Shown: positions 51,154 through 61,200 of the stretch, one piece after another
Numbering within the stretch: position 1 is the stretch's first letter
How the letters are laid out: the number at the start of each line of letters is the position of its first letter
Assembly (NCBI GenBank): GCA_938024995.1
Contig: CALJDU010000011.1
Coordinates: forward strand, 1-64,000
From: an uncultured bacterium
GTDB taxonomy: Bacteria; Myxococcota_A; Polyangia; Polyangiales; Houyiibacteriaceae
DNA: 64,000 nt
Reading direction: 5' to 3'
Position numbers and translations under genes: made by a program
The notes under the pieces: model-generated
The model's input: the letters and a program-made list of their open reading frames with translations, nothing else
Told to the model about the DNA's origin: nothing
The model's database searches: none

Positions 51154-52365
51154 CTACGAATCGGTCTTGGGCTCATTTCCCTTAAGCGCGAGAGGGAGGA
51201 GCGCACAGGCCGAGATCACGCTGATGACGATGAAGAGCGTGAACACAGCGTCCCATCCGAACGCTTCACTGATGCCGACCGTGACCAAGCCTTGGAGCAT
51301 CGCGCCGACCGATCCCATCCCGTTGATCAGTCCGGCGGCAGAGCCGACCCCGTCGCGGCCGCCCAGATCTTGCGGGACCGCCGCCGTGATGAGCGCTTCT
51401 GGGCCCACGATGAGCAACCCGATCATCGCGATGGTGAACGTGAGCGTGACGGGCCCGTGCTGGAGCTGACCGAACGCGACCAATACGATCGCGAGCAAGG
51501 CGATCATCGGGACCAAGAGCCGCGGCCGCGCGTCGGCGAAGAAGCGGTCCGCGATGAACCCGGTCGCGATCGCGCCGGCGATGCCTCCGCCTTCGAAGGC
51601 CGTCGACAAGTAGCCGGCCTCGTCCTCCGCGTAACCGAGCTGCGTCGCGAGGTAGTACGGAAGCCAGAAGAGCAGGCTGTAGCGGATGAGCTTCAGCCCA
51701 AAGTAGCACCCGCCGTACGCCCACACCGCGGGCGCGCGAAGAAGCGCGCGCATCGGAGCGCCGTCTCCGTCACCGGCCGGTTCATCGAGCTCGTCGACGT
51801 CGTCTCCCGTGGGCAGGAAGAGCGCGATCGCGACGCCGACCACCGCGACCCAAGCCGCGGGGACGTAGAACGCGGCGCTGAGTCCGTACCGGACCAAGAG
51901 CATCGCGGCGAGCGCGGTCGAGGCGATGCCGCCGACCTGGTAGCAGGTGCACCACAGCCCCATGATCTTCCCGCGCTCGTCTGCTTGGAAGAAGGGCGCG
52001 ATCGCCTTGATGTTGTTCGGCCAGCCCGTGCTCTGGCAGAGACCCTGCACGCCGAAGGCGCCGGCCATGACGAGCGCGCTCTCCGCGGAGCCAAAGACCA
52101 CCGCGCAGGCGGCCGACGCGAGCATGCCGAGCGCGAGGATCCGGCGCGCCCCGAAGCGATCTCCGAGCGCGCCGCTGATGATCTGCCCGACGGCGTAGAG
52201 GACGAGGTACGCCGTGTCCATCGACGCGAGCGCGCCTAGCGAGACACCGTCGGCTTCGAGGCTCGCCTTGACGACGCTGACGTTTTTCCGCGTGAGGTAG
52301 AACGAGGCGTAGCTGATCCAGGTGAGGGCGAAGACGCGCGCCTTCACCGATGTCCCTGCGCTCAC
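51154..52365 (-). CDS. MFS transporter of the OPA (GlpT/UhpT) type
   Basis: The 403-residue protein has 12 TM segments, the early SFYLTRKNVSVVKA typical of GlpT/UhpT-like organophosphate antiporters, ALGDRFGARRIL after TM2 and GWPNNIKAIAPFF (the family WGPxxxxx-type). It may exchange a phosphorylated sugar or glycerol phosphate for phosphate; the substrate is not visible. Its GTG start overlaps the uvrC stop. Confidence 0.85.
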   Translation of the reverse strand: MSAGTSVKARVFALTWISYASFYLTRKNVSVVKASLEADGVSLGALASMDTAYLVLYAVGQIISGALGDRFGARRILALGMLASAACAVVFGSAESALVMAGAFGVQGLCQSTGWPNNIKAIAPFFQADERGKIMGLWCTCYQVGGIASTALAAMLLVRYGLSAAFYVPAAWVAVVGVAIALFLPTGDDVDELDEPAGDGDGAPMRALLRAPAVWAYGGCYFGLKLIRYSLLFWLPYYLATQLGYAEDEAGYLSTAFEGGGIAGAIATGFIADRFFADARPRLLVPMIALLAIVLVAFGQLQHGPVTLTFTIAMIGLLIVGPEALITAAVPQDLGGRDGVGSAAGLINGMGSVGAMLQGLVTVGISEAFGWDAVFTLFIVISVISACALLPLALKGNEPKTDS

Positions 52366-54437
52366 TTGGCGTCCGCGTCGGGCGGAGGCTCGAGGGGCGG
52401 GGGCGTTGGCTCTGGCGCTTGCGCTGGCGCTGGCGTCGGTTCTAGCGTCGGTTCTGTCGTCGGTTCTGGCGTCGGTTCTAGCGTCGATGCCGGTGCCGGC
52501 TCTGACGTCTCTGACGTCTCTGACGTCTCTTTGGACATGACTTCGAAGGCGTTCTCGAGCGCGTCCTCCTCCGCGCCGGTCGTCGTCCCGCTGCCGCCAA
52601 ACTCGTCGAGGATAGCGCGCGCCTGTCGCCGCGTCGCGCCCGCCGCGATCAGCTCTTCTTCGCTCGCGGCGGTCACCGCGTCAAAGGATCCGAGGCCCTT
52701 CAAGAGTTTCGTGCGCGTCTTCGGACCAATGCCCGGTACTCCGTCGAGCCCGCTGGTGAAGCGGCGCTTCTTGCGCAGCTTGTTCCGGAGACGGTTGGAG
52801 ACGCGGTGGGCCTCGTCGCGGGCGAGCGAGAGCATCCGAAGCGCGGGCGTGCTGTGCACCGGGATCGCGTTCTTTTGCCCCGGGAGGTAGACGCGATCCA
52901 CGCGTCGATCTCCCGAGCGCGCGTCTTGCTTCTCCTTGGCGAGCGCCGCAACCGGGAGCTCCATCTGAAGATCCCGAAGCGCCGCGAGCGCGACGCCGAG
53001 CTGGCCTTTCCCTCCGTCGACCACGAGCAGGTCGGGGAGCTCCCAACCGCTCTCGTTCTCTCGTCCACGCTTGAAGCGCCGCAGCAGCACTTCGTACATC
53101 GCGCCATAGTCGTCGCCGCCGCTGACGCGTTTGACGTGGAAGCTCCGGTAACGCGCGCGATCAGGCGCGCCGTCGAGGAGCGCGACGATCGCCGCGACGG
53201 TTTCTTCGCCGCCCGTGTGCGAGACATCGACGCACTCGATCCGGTGCGGGGGAGCGCTGAGCCGGAGCTTTCGCTGCACCTGCGCGAGCCGCGCCTCGAC
53301 ATCTTCCTCCGCGCGCCGCTTTTGGTGAAACGAGTGCTCGGCGTTCTCGCGGGCCATCTCGACCAGAGCGGCACGCGCCGCGCGTTTGGGAGCGAGGACC
53401 TTCACCTTCTTGCGTCGCGCGTTCGCGCGGAGCTCGGTCAAGAGATCGCCGAGCCCGCCCATCGCCTCGATCTCGACGGGGAGGATCACCTCGTCCGGGA
53501 TCTCGCGGTGGCCGCTCCCGTAGAGCTCCGCGACGAACGACGCGATGAGCTCATCGTCGGGAAGCGCGATGTCGTTGATCGCGAAGGTGTGAACCCGCAC
53601 GAGCTTCCCGGCGCGCACCGAGAGCAAGGCGAGCTCTGCTTGGTCCGCCTGTCGATGCGCCCCGACGATGTCTTGATCGACGTCGCGCACCGCGGAGACG
53701 CGTTGGGACTGCTGAACCCGCGAGACCGCCTGGAGCTGGTCGCGGTAGACGGCGGCGTCTTCGTAACGGAGCGCGGTCGAGGCCTCCCGCATCTTCCCCT
53801 CGAGCCGCTTGATGAGCTCATCGTGCCGCCCCTCCAGAAAGAGCGCGACGCCCTCGACCTGGGTGTCGTAGTGCTCGCGCTCGACCTCCAAGACACAGGG
53901 CGCAGGGCAGCGCTTGATCTGATGCTGGAGGCACGGTCGACGGCGCGCTTTGAACTCCGAGTCAGTGCACGTGCGGAGCTGAAAGTAGCGGTTCACCAGG
54001 CGCAGGGTTTGTCGCGCTGCGCTCGCCGAGTGATACGGGCCGAAGTACGACGCGTGGTCCTTCTTGGGTTTGCGAACGACCCGCAACCGCGGCCAGCGCT
54101 GCCGACGATCGAGCCGCAGGCTGAGGAACTCCTTATCGTCACGCAGCTTCACGTTGTAGCGAGGCTGGTGCTCCTTGATGAGCTGGTTCTCGAGCAGTGC
54201 GGCCTCGCGCTCGCTCGTCGCGACGAAGGTCTGAAGATCGACGAGCTCGCTCCGGAGCCGCGCGACGAAGGCGCGGACGTCGCTGCTCCCTGGTTGGAAG
54301 TAGCTGCGCACTCGGCTCCGCAAGTTTCGCGCCTTGCCGACGTAGAGCATCTGGTCCGCGCCGACGAAGAGGTACACGCCCGGTCGCGCCGGGAGCGTCT
54401 CGAGTTTTCGGTCTAGCGCTTCGGGGGCGAGCGGCAC
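52362..54437 (-). CDS. uvrC: Excinuclease ABC subunit C with Pro/Thr/Glu-rich tail
   Basis: The 691-residue protein has the GIY-YIG domain (ARPGVYLFVGADQMLYVGKA), the UVR motif (LEGKMREASTALRYEDAAVY), the RNase H-like endonuclease domain (ECVDVSHTGGEETVAAIV) and helix-hairpin-helix end (GVPGIGPKTRTKLLKGLGSF). It cuts on both sides of bulky DNA lesions with UvrB. The last ~70 residues are a repeat tail (SETSETSE, EPTPEPTTEP). GTG at 54437 is the best start, placing the GIY-YIG motif near residue 16. It overlaps or nearly abuts the upstream PHP lipoprotein stop. Confidence 0.95.
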   Translation of the reverse strand: MPLAPEALDRKLETLPARPGVYLFVGADQMLYVGKARNLRSRVRSYFQPGSSDVRAFVARLRSELVDLQTFVATSEREAALLENQLIKEHQPRYNVKLRDDKEFLSLRLDRRQRWPRLRVVRKPKKDHASYFGPYHSASAARQTLRLVNRYFQLRTCTDSEFKARRRPCLQHQIKRCPAPCVLEVEREHYDTQVEGVALFLEGRHDELIKRLEGKMREASTALRYEDAAVYRDQLQAVSRVQQSQRVSAVRDVDQDIVGAHRQADQAELALLSVRAGKLVRVHTFAINDIALPDDELIASFVAELYGSGHREIPDEVILPVEIEAMGGLGDLLTELRANARRKKVKVLAPKRAARAALVEMARENAEHSFHQKRRAEEDVEARLAQVQRKLRLSAPPHRIECVDVSHTGGEETVAAIVALLDGAPDRARYRSFHVKRVSGGDDYGAMYEVLLRRFKRGRENESGWELPDLLVVDGGKGQLGVALAALRDLQMELPVAALAKEKQDARSGDRRVDRVYLPGQKNAIPVHSTPALRMLSLARDEAHRVSNRLRNKLRKKRRFTSGLDGVPGIGPKTRTKLLKGLGSFDAVTAASEEELIAAGATRRQARAILDEFGGSGTTTGAEEDALENAFEVMSKETSETSETSEPAPASTLEPTPEPTTEPTLEPTPAPAQAPEPTPPPLEPPPDADAK
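52377..52540. repeat. Low-complexity repeats encoding the uvrC tail
   Basis: Units of 9 bases (GACGTCTCT-like, three copies) and about 12 bases (GTCGGTTCTGGC-like) recur, encoding the SETSETSE and EPTPEPT tail. They lie outside the conserved UvrC domains. Confidence 0.7.
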
Positions 54438-54439
54438 GT

Positions 54440-57082
54440 TCAGCGCGAGAAGAAGATCGGCATCGAGACCGCGAAGGGATCGCGCCCCGGGCTCACCGGC
54501 GTCAGGTCTCCGCGACCGCGCGCGTGGAAGACGACCCACGCGCCGGTGTCGGGGATCTCGAGCGCGACCTCATCCTCGAAGCGCACCACGCCGCCATCGT
54601 TGGTCAGCGGGAGGTCGCCGACCATGACGCCGTTCAAGAAGACCTCAAGGGATTCCGCCGCGACCCAATCGGGCGCCTGTACGCGAACCGCGACCCGCTC
54701 CTCTGGCATGGCGTCCGCGACCTCGCCGCCAGGAAGAACGCCGTCGCGCGCGCTGACATCGATGAACATGCCGCCGCTCACGTAGAACTGTCCAGCGCGC
54801 GTCGCGTCGCGGACCGCGTTGGGACCGAGCGCGCGGAGCTCCGCCGGGGTGTCGACGCCGAGGGAGAGACAGGTCCGTGGGTAGCCCACTTCGGAGCCGC
54901 CCATCACGCTATGTGAGTCGGACGAGCCGGCCGCGAAGACCCTTCGCCCGGAGTTGAGGAGCGAGAACCAATCGCGCACCGTTCCTTCGCGGTCGCGCCG
55001 AAAGCTGCTGCTGTTGAAGACCTCGACCACGCTGAACGAGTCGTCCCACAGCTCGGGGTTCTCGACGGTGCCGGTGGCCGGGTCGTAGCCCGCGGCGGAG
55101 AAGTAGCCGCCGATCGCGCGACCGCGCGGGTGGTTGATGATGAGGACAGGATCCTCGGGTCGCGCCCGGACGACATCGAAGACATCCGTCGGCGATTGTC
55201 CGACCCACTCGGGCGCGCCGAAGTTTCGGGCCTCGTAGTCGGGCTCGAGCGGGACGACACCGAAGTGGCCCCACGCGAAGGTCGTCAGCTCGAGCGAGGT
55301 CACGCCGTAGAGCGAGTCGCCCAGCCCCATCTCTTGCGCGAGGTCGTCGAAAGGGACGATCCACTCGTGGTCAGAGCGGCACGGGATCTCGAGGCCGTCG
55401 CCGGCGGAGGCGCGTAACTTAAACTCTGCGCTGTCTGGCGAGTCCGGGGAGCGCGAGGTGTGAATGTGATAGTCGGTGCACATCACGCCCGCCGTATCGA
55501 CGACGTGAGCCAGCGCGACGTCCACCCGGGTGGTCGCGCCTGCGCTCACGCTGACCTCGCGCGTCGCGACCTCGTACTCCGTGCCGTGCGTCACGAAGAC
55601 GCGATGCGAGCCGACCGGAACGCGGTGCGTGACGCGCCCGTCGATGGGGAAAGAGACGTGCATATTGCCGTCCGCGGGATATTTCTCGCCGTGCGTCGAG
55701 GGGAGCCGGGGGGCGCGTCCGCTCGCCGGCAAGATCTGAACGCGGACCGGCAGAGGCGCGAGGTCACCATCGGTCGCGACGATCTCAATGAAGCCGTGGG
55801 GCGCGAGCGTCAGGGAGGCGGTCGCGACCTCGGTCGGCACCTCGACCGACTCGCTGATCGCGTCGCCGCGTCGGTAGGCGGAGAGGCTGACGGGCTCCAT
55901 CGGTACGTGCATCACGAACTCGCCGCTGGCGTTGGTCTGCGCGCGCGTGAGGTAGGTCTCCCCATCAGCGCTCACCGCGTGGACGTGAACACCTGCTTCG
56001 AGCGTTCCATCGTCGCTGCGGACGGTCCCCGTGATCTCGCGCTGCGTTTGGTCGTCTCGCTCGGCGAAGCTGGAGAGCAAGCCGTCGACGCCGACCCCGG
56101 TGACGATGGAGTAGAACAAGAACGCGCTCCGCTCACACGGCTCCAAGAAGAGGTACTCGCCGGTGAAGATGCTCGTCCCGCTGATCTCCAACAGGAGATC
56201 GAACTCGCTGAACGGGACGAAGGCGTAGCTCATCTCGTCGTCGTTGGCGAAGCCGATCCACGGAACGGTCGCGCCATCTTCAACCGAGAAACCGGTCTCC
56301 GGAACGAAGCCCTGCATCCGTTCTTTTTGAAAGGCTAAGAGGTTCTGGCTGACGCGGAGGCGGAGCGGTCGCGAGTTGTCGAACGTGTAACGGACCTCGA
56401 CGGTGTCGGCGTCTGGCGCGAGGACGTAGTCGACAGTGATGCCGACCTCGCCGAGCTCGCCAGAGATGATGGCGGAGATGATGGGATCGATGAAGGGGAC
56501 GATGTTGAAGCTGCCGACGACGCGCACGATCGCGGAGCCAGCGTCCTCGCCTTCGCCTTCGAGCACGCCGATCGTGCGCGGCTCTACGGTGAAGCGGTTC
56601 GCCGCGGGGATGATCTCGTTGAAGCTCGCGGGCTGCGTCATCGCGCCGCCTTCGACCCGTGCGAGGCCGGCGATCTTGCCGCCGTAGGGATCGTAGCCAT
56701 CGGACGGGCGGACCCCTTCGATCACGACGGCGACATGGTCATTGGCGAGGACGTAGTCGCCCGCGCGCCAAAGCAGGAGCTCGGTCGGATCGCTAGGCAA
56801 CATGGCGTCGGTGAGCACACCCGCGCGCGCTTCTCCGGCGGCGGACTCGAGCGGCGCGGCGTGACCCATCGGGTCTCCCGTCGGCATCGGCTCGAACGCT
56901 TCACAGACCACCGGCGCATCGGCATCTTCGGACGCGTCCCCATCCGTCACGTCACCGGTCACGTCATCCGCGGTGTCCATTTCCGCTGCGTCGACGGTGT
57001 CATCGTCTCCGCAGCTGCAGAGGGTCAGGAACGCGAAGGTGAGGAGCACCAGCGTGAGAGAGGAGAGGGCGCGTCGCGGCAT
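54440..57082 (-). CDS. Lipoprotein with PHP-type metallohydrolase domain (CehA/McbA-like)
   Basis: The 880-residue protein has a lipoprotein signal ending LTLCSC, an acidic linker, a beta-rich middle with a carboxypeptidase regulatory-like segment (residues ~345-400, REITGTVRSDDGTLEAGVHV), and a C-terminal PHP-like domain (from about 530): DYHIHTSRSPDS, RSDHEWIVPF, INHPRGR and AAGSSDSHSV are the metal-binding His/Asp motifs. This matches CehA/McbA-type hydrolases, some of which cleave phosphate, carbamate or amide bonds. Substrate unknown. Gene is followed after two bases by uvrC, an odd pairing. Confidence 0.85.
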   Translation of the reverse strand: MPRRALSSLTLVLLTFAFLTLCSCGDDDTVDAAEMDTADDVTGDVTDGDASEDADAPVVCEAFEPMPTGDPMGHAAPLESAAGEARAGVLTDAMLPSDPTELLLWRAGDYVLANDHVAVVIEGVRPSDGYDPYGGKIAGLARVEGGAMTQPASFNEIIPAANRFTVEPRTIGVLEGEGEDAGSAIVRVVGSFNIVPFIDPIISAIISGELGEVGITVDYVLAPDADTVEVRYTFDNSRPLRLRVSQNLLAFQKERMQGFVPETGFSVEDGATVPWIGFANDDEMSYAFVPFSEFDLLLEISGTSIFTGEYLFLEPCERSAFLFYSIVTGVGVDGLLSSFAERDDQTQREITGTVRSDDGTLEAGVHVHAVSADGETYLTRAQTNASGEFVMHVPMEPVSLSAYRRGDAISESVEVPTEVATASLTLAPHGFIEIVATDGDLAPLPVRVQILPASGRAPRLPSTHGEKYPADGNMHVSFPIDGRVTHRVPVGSHRVFVTHGTEYEVATREVSVSAGATTRVDVALAHVVDTAGVMCTDYHIHTSRSPDSPDSAEFKLRASAGDGLEIPCRSDHEWIVPFDDLAQEMGLGDSLYGVTSLELTTFAWGHFGVVPLEPDYEARNFGAPEWVGQSPTDVFDVVRARPEDPVLIINHPRGRAIGGYFSAAGYDPATGTVENPELWDDSFSVVEVFNSSSFRRDREGTVRDWFSLLNSGRRVFAAGSSDSHSVMGGSEVGYPRTCLSLGVDTPAELRALGPNAVRDATRAGQFYVSGGMFIDVSARDGVLPGGEVADAMPEERVAVRVQAPDWVAAESLEVFLNGVMVGDLPLTNDGGVVRFEDEVALEIPDTGAWVVFHARGRGDLTPVSPGRDPFAVSMPIFFSR

Positions 57083-57100
57083 TCCGCGACCGTACCGCTC

Positions 57101-57697
57101 CTACGACGCGGAATCGACTCGAAGGACGCGCTCGTCGGTCACGATGGCGTGGACCGGCACGTCGAACTCGACATTGGGGACCTCCGCGACCAGCTGAAAG
57201 TCGAACGCGATCGCGACGCGAAAGGCGTTCGGCAAGGTCGGGAGGACGCGATCATAGAAACCCTTGCCGTAGCCGACGCGTTGACCGCGAGGGTCGACCG
57301 CCAAGCAAGGTACGACAACAAGATCGATCTCCTCGCGCGGAACTCGTGGGGCCTCGAGCGATGGTTCGTAGATCCCGAACGCTCCGCGGGAGAGCCCGGT
57401 CCCGTCAAAATCGTGAAAGACGATCTCCTGCGCGTCGAGGTCGACCCGTGGGAGCGCGATGCGCCGGTCGTCGGCGAGCCACGCCTCGGTTGGCGGGATG
57501 ACCTCTTTTCGGAACGCGACGAACGAGGCGATGCGTTTCGCGGACTGAACCTCCGGGAGCTTCGCGAGCTCAGATGACATCGCCGCCGATCGCGCGAGTC
57601 GTCGTTCGCGCGGAAGGGCGTTGCGGACGGCGCGATATCGACGCCGGAGCTCCTGCTTCACCTTGGCCCGGAGGTACCGCTCACGGCCCTCGTCCAT
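57101..57697 (-). CDS. fau: 5-formyltetrahydrofolate cyclo-ligase
   Basis: The 198-residue protein has the family motifs: KQELRRRYRAVRNALP at the N-terminus, VPCLAVDPRGQRVGYGKGFY (ATP/folate-binding, residues ~130-150) and VPVHAIVTDERVLRV at the C-terminus. It makes 5,10-methenyl-THF from 5-formyl-THF. The ATG at 57697 begins at the usual point. It follows zapA after 19 bases; in enteric bacteria 6S RNA lies between these two genes, but here the gap is too short for it. Confidence 0.93.
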   Translation of the reverse strand: MDEGRERYLRAKVKQELRRRYRAVRNALPRERRLARSAAMSSELAKLPEVQSAKRIASFVAFRKEVIPPTEAWLADDRRIALPRVDLDAQEIVFHDFDGTGLSRGAFGIYEPSLEAPRVPREEIDLVVVPCLAVDPRGQRVGYGKGFYDRVLPTLPNAFRVAIAFDFQLVAEVPNVEFDVPVHAIVTDERVLRVDSAS

Positions 57698-57716
57698 CCC
57701 GTCGAGCGAAGGCAGC

Positions 57717-58142
57717 TCAGTCGTCCGCGCTGGGGAACGGTTCGCCGCTGAGCGGCGCCGCGGCTTGGACACCTCCGGGAAGCGTGGTGTCGGGACGCTC
57801 AGACGCGCGGACCTCCGCGTCCGTGCGCAGCCGATCATCGATACGTTGCATCGCGGCGCTGACGACATCGCGTGTGGTCTTTTTCAGACGCTGGCGACGG
57901 AGCTCCGCGACCTGCAGATCTTCTGCGAGCCCGAGCGCGACAACGGCGAGCAACTGCGCAGGAGATCCAGCACGTTTCGCGCGCGGTCCCATGGCATCAA
58001 TACGGTTGTTCACAATCGCGGCGAGGCGATGAAGGTGCGCGGAATCGGTATCGGAGGTCATCCGGTACTTGGCGCCAGCAATCTCTAAGGTCACGGTTTC
58101 ACGCACGATCTGACGGTACGGGTCCAAGTTGGCTTCCGTCAA
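57717..58142 (-). CDS. zapA: Cell division protein ZapA
   Basis: The 141-residue protein has TVTLEIAGAKYRMTSDTD and AHLHRLAAIVNNRID, the ZapA N-terminal fold, followed by a helical coiled-coil (LLAVVALGLAEDLQVAELRR) and a disordered acidic tail not found in short ZapA. It stabilises FtsZ bundles at midcell. It leads the zapA-fau operon, divergent from the zinc-ribbon giant gene. Confidence 0.85.
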   Translation of the reverse strand: MTEANLDPYRQIVRETVTLEIAGAKYRMTSDTDSAHLHRLAAIVNNRIDAMGPRAKRAGSPAQLLAVVALGLAEDLQVAELRRQRLKKTTRDVVSAAMQRIDDRLRTDAEVRASERPDTTLPGGVQAAAPLSGEPFPSADD

Positions 58143-58160
58143 ACGGATCCGGAGATGGGC

Positions 58161-58190
58161 TCACCCCAACGTCAGTGCTCTTTGGGGTGA
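58161..58190. other. Hairpin in the zapA/zinc-ribbon gene divergent region
   Basis: TCACCCCAA and TTGGGGTGA form a perfect 9-bp stem with a 12-base loop in the 148-base divergent gap. The right arm and following bases (TTGGGGTGAATCGAG) also occur at 10235-10249. It could be a leader hairpin of zapA or an operator; no 6S-like structure is seen. Confidence 0.4.
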
Positions 58191-58290
58191 ATCGAGGTGC
58201 TGCAATTGAGCGTTTTGTCGGGTCGTCGTGGTACGCTCCCCTACCGAACTTGTCTCGCAGACATGTAATTTTCCAGATATATGGTGTTCG

Positions 58291-61200
58291 ATGATCCACG
58301 TTGAGTGTCCTTCCTGTTCTGCGCCGTATGACATGGACGAGCGCCGTCTCCCGTCAAAGGGACTCAAGATGCGTTGTCCGAAGTGCACGCATTCGTTCTG
58401 GGTGACCACCGAGGGCGTAACGGATGGGCCAGTGTCCGCTCCCGCGAAGCCGAGCCGGAAGACGTCCGTGGGCGTAGGCGCGAACGCGAGCCCGTCGAGC
58501 GGACCGACCGCGGCCAAGCCATCGCCTTTCCGAAAGACCGCGACGCTTGGCACGAAGCCGAACCTCCCGGCGCCCAAGAAGATCGCGCCGCCGGTGCCCG
58601 CGGGTCTGAACCTGCCGCGTCCTGCGAGCGCGAAGAAGCGCGCGACCCTGGACCTCGACCTTCCCGCGCCGCGCCGCGCTGTTCCGCGCCCGGGCAGCGT
58701 GGATCTGCCCGCGCCGCGTAAGCCCTCCATGCCGAAACCGCCCGCGCCCAAGGCAGCCGGACACGCGGACCTTCCTGCGCCGCGCGTGCCCGCGCCGCGC
58801 AAGATCGCACCGCCTGTTTCTCCTGGTCCGCGTGGCGCGAAGCCGTACTCTCCGCCCGGGGCCAAACCGGTGGGGATCGAGCTCGACCTTCCTGCCGCCC
58901 GCGCCAAGGGGTCCGACGCGGACCTGCCTGCGCGTAAGGTTGTCGCGCCGTCGATCGAGCTCGACTTGCCCGCGCCGAAAGTCGCTGCGCCTCCGTCGAT
59001 CGAGCTCGACCTGCCGGCGCCGAAGGTCGCCGCCCCTCCGTCAATCGAGCTCGACCTGCCGGCACCGAAGGTCGCCGCCCCTCCGTCAATCGAGCTCGAC
59101 CTGCCCGCACCGAAGGTCGCCGCTCCGCCATCGTTTGAGCTCGACCTGCCGGCGCCGAAGGTCGCCGCGCCGCCCTCCATCGAGCTGGATCTGCCAGCGC
59201 CTCGTCGCGCAGCGCCGTCACCGATGGAGATCGATCTTCCAGCACCAAAGGGCGCGGCGCCGTCCGCGTTTGAGCTCGACTTGCCGGCGCCCCGTCACGC
59301 GGCTTCGCCGATGGAGATCGATCTCCCGGCACCAAAAGGCGCGGCGCCGTCCGCGCTTGAGATCGACCTGCCTGCGCCCCGTCACGCGGCCCCGATGGAG
59401 GTCGACCTGCCCGCGCCGAAAGGCGCGGCGCCCCCATCGCAGGAGATCGACCTGCCGGCTCCCCGCGCCGCAGCGGACGCCGACCTGCCCCGTGCGGTCA
59501 TCGGCGCGATCGATCTCCCGACCGCGCGTGTCCCGAAAGGCTCTGCGTACGAAGTCGGTGTCGGCGGTGCGCAAGACCGCTCACGTCGCACCCCGTTTGA
59601 CGACTTTGAAGACTCGCTCCCGCTTCCCGACATGTCGGCCCCGATCGCGGCCGGCGCGGCGCCGGATCCTGCCTTCGGCGGTGACCTCGATCTAGGCGAG
59701 CTTCAGACGGACCTCGGGGGCGATCTCGATCTCGGCGAGCTTGATCTTGGCGGTGGTCTTGAGATGGATGGCGGCCTCGATCTCGGAGGTGGTCTCGATC
59801 TCGGCGGTGGAGCCGACCTCGGCGGAAACCTCGACCTCGACGGCGGCGCGCAAGGCCTCGTTGACCTCGGCGGCGGAGCCGACCTCGGCGGAGGTCTCGG
59901 CGATGACCTCGGGCTGGACGACGACCTCGCGCTCCCTGAGCCCAAGGATCGTGGAGACGCGTCTCCGGGCGGAATGGGTTTCGGAGAGATCGATCTGGGC
60001 GCGGGAGGCGGCGACGCTGACCTCGGTGACATGATCGACCTCGGGGACGAAGGTCAGGAATTTGAGCCGAGCCAAGAGCCGGTCAAAAACCCTGGGGGAG
60101 AGGCGGCCGCGTCGGTCGCGAACACCACCGCGAAAGCTCGTCCAGCACCGAAGAAGAAGTCGAGCCGAGGGCTGCTCTGGCTCTTGCTCGCGCTCCTCAT
60201 GGTCGGCGGTATCGGCTTCGCGTTGAAGTTCACGCCCTTCGGGCTCTTTGGTCAGTACGCGCTGGAGCGCTTCCTGCCGGGCGCAGGCGATCCGGCCCGG
60301 ATCGACTCGGCGATCAACGAGGCGGAGCAGCGCGCGGCGAGCGACTCCTACATCGACATCCGAGCGTCGATCGACTCGCTCGGCGCCGCTCGCCACGGGA
60401 TGGGTTTGAACCGCAAGCTCCTCGCGCGCAGCGCGTTGCACGAGTGTCTGTATCAGATCCGTTTCGGTGAGGACCCCGGAAGCGCAGCGCGGGTCACGGC
60501 GATTCTCGGCCGGCTCGCAGATCGCGGAAATGACGCTGAAGGCATTTCGCTCGCGCTCGCGGCGGATGCGCTTCGTCGCGGAGATATGCCGGCGGCAGAG
60601 CAGAAGCTGACCCTCGCGCTTCGCGAGGCACCGAACGATGTCTACGCGCACCTCGTCGCGGGAGAGCTCGCGCTTAAAAAGGGCGACGCGGCCAAGGCGG
60701 CGGAAGAGTTCGGCGCGGCCGCGGCAGGAGGAGGGGCGCGCGCGCAGTGGGGTCTCGCCCGCGCGTTGGCGTTCGGAGAGGATGACGCGGCCACCTCCGC
60801 TGCGGTTGATGCGACGCTCTCCGCGAGCCCGAATCACGTCGGTGCCCGGACCGCGAAGGCGCGCGTCTTGTGGCGCGCGGGTCAGGATGACGAAGCGCTT
60901 CGGATCGCGGAAGAGGCCGCGGGGCTTGAGCTCAGCGGCGGCGAGCGATTGCGCTCTTCTGCGGAGGAGCGCGCGACCGCGCTCACGGTGATTGGACGTA
61001 TTCACGAGTCGCGTGGTCGGCGGAGCTTGGCGCGTGAGTCGTACGAGAACGCGATCGAGGTTCAGCCGTTCTCGGTCGAGGCCTTGCTCGGCGCCGGTCG
61101 AGTGCTGCTCGGGGAGCGTCGCTACCGAGACGCCTCCTCGCGCTTCGACGCGGTGATCAACGCGGTCACCGATCCGCTCCAGTCCGCTCCCGGCGACGCG

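Noticed and set aside
57698..57716. 6S RNA between zapA and fau
   Set aside because: The gap is only 19 bases.
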